A stretch of 5,078 nt of DNA from the NCBI GenBank assembly GCA_002400365.1, contig DHFK01000082.1, positions 6,676 to 11,753 of the forward strand, written 5' to 3'. The notes under the pieces were generated by a model. That model had not been told where the DNA came from and did no database searches. It saw only the letters and a list, made by a program, of their open reading frames with translations. The DNA comes from Anaerolineales bacterium UBA4826. Lineage in GTDB: Bacteria > Chloroflexota > Anaerolineae > UBA4142. The position numbers and the translations under genes were made by a program. Shown here piece by piece: positions 5,035-5,078 of the stretch (positions within the stretch are counted from its first letter, which is position 1; every line of letters begins with the position of its first letter).

Positions 5035-5078
5035 TGCCGACGAGTGGAGTCGGACCACTGACCAAGGGCTTATGAGTC
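5035..5078 (-). tRNA. tRNA with anticodon CAT, 3' half (elongator Met or Ile2)
   Basis: The 5' half lies beyond the right edge. Reading the minus strand from 5078: the anticodon loop CTCATAA with anticodon CAT at 5074-5072, the 3' anticodon stem GCCCT, the standard variable loop TGGTC, the T stem AGTGG/CCACT enclosing a seven-base loop (5054-5048), the 3' acceptor strand CGTCGGC (5042-5036) and discriminator A at 5035. CCA is not encoded. Stem base G39-C40-C41 argues against initiator tRNA, which has three G-C pairs; elongator Met or lysidine-modified Ile2 remain, and Ile2 of E. coli shares GACTCATAA and CTTGGTC. Oddities: C instead of U at position 55, and A31 facing G39. Confidence 0.8.

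Overview
The window carries the 5' part of a respiratory complex I (NADH:quinone oxidoreductase) operon, read entirely on the minus strand, so transcription runs from high to low coordinates. In transcription order it holds: the 3' half of a tRNA with anticodon CAT and its terminator hairpin; a sigma70-type promoter and a structured leader; nuoB; a fused nuoCD; a small S23/IVP-type four-helix-bundle gene flanked by inverted heptamer-repeat arrays; nuoF; a small two-helix membrane protein with a bacterial PH domain; and the first 58 codons of nuoG, which runs off the left edge. All genes are co-directional with gaps of about 27-55 bases, consistent with one transcript starting near 4926.

The layout departs from the usual nuoA-B-C-D-E-F-G order in three ways. 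No nuoA precedes nuoB; that place holds a promoter and a tRNA. nuoE, normally between nuoD and nuoF, is absent, and the four-helix-bundle cassette sits there. A PH-domain membrane gene of lower GC separates nuoF from nuoG. The catalytic and cluster-binding residues of NuoB, NuoCD, NuoF and the visible part of NuoG are intact, so the complex looks functional as far as this window shows. NuoF, NuoG (and normally NuoE) form the NADH-oxidising arm; NuoB and NuoCD form the quinone-binding connecting module with terminal cluster N2.

The most interesting structure is the unit at 1985-2448. A four-helix-bundle ORF is enclosed by a 29-base inverted repeat (27/29 identical), and each arm is a tandem array of a 7-base unit that is itself nearly palindromic. 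The unit fits almost exactly between the nuoCD stop and the nuoF start, and nuoF lacks a nearby ribosome binding site. This resembles the intervening sequences of some bacterial 23S rRNA genes, where homologous ORFs sit in a loop closed by an inverted repeat, but here it lies in a protein-coding operon. Degenerate relatives of the heptamer may occur in two other gaps.

The organism is a bacterium with a moderately high-GC genome (about 65% in the nuoCD stretches counted, about 45% in the PH gene). The gene set and the short intergenic repeats would fit Chloroflexota (Anaerolineae-like), but this is a low-confidence guess from general resemblance; no taxonomic marker is present.
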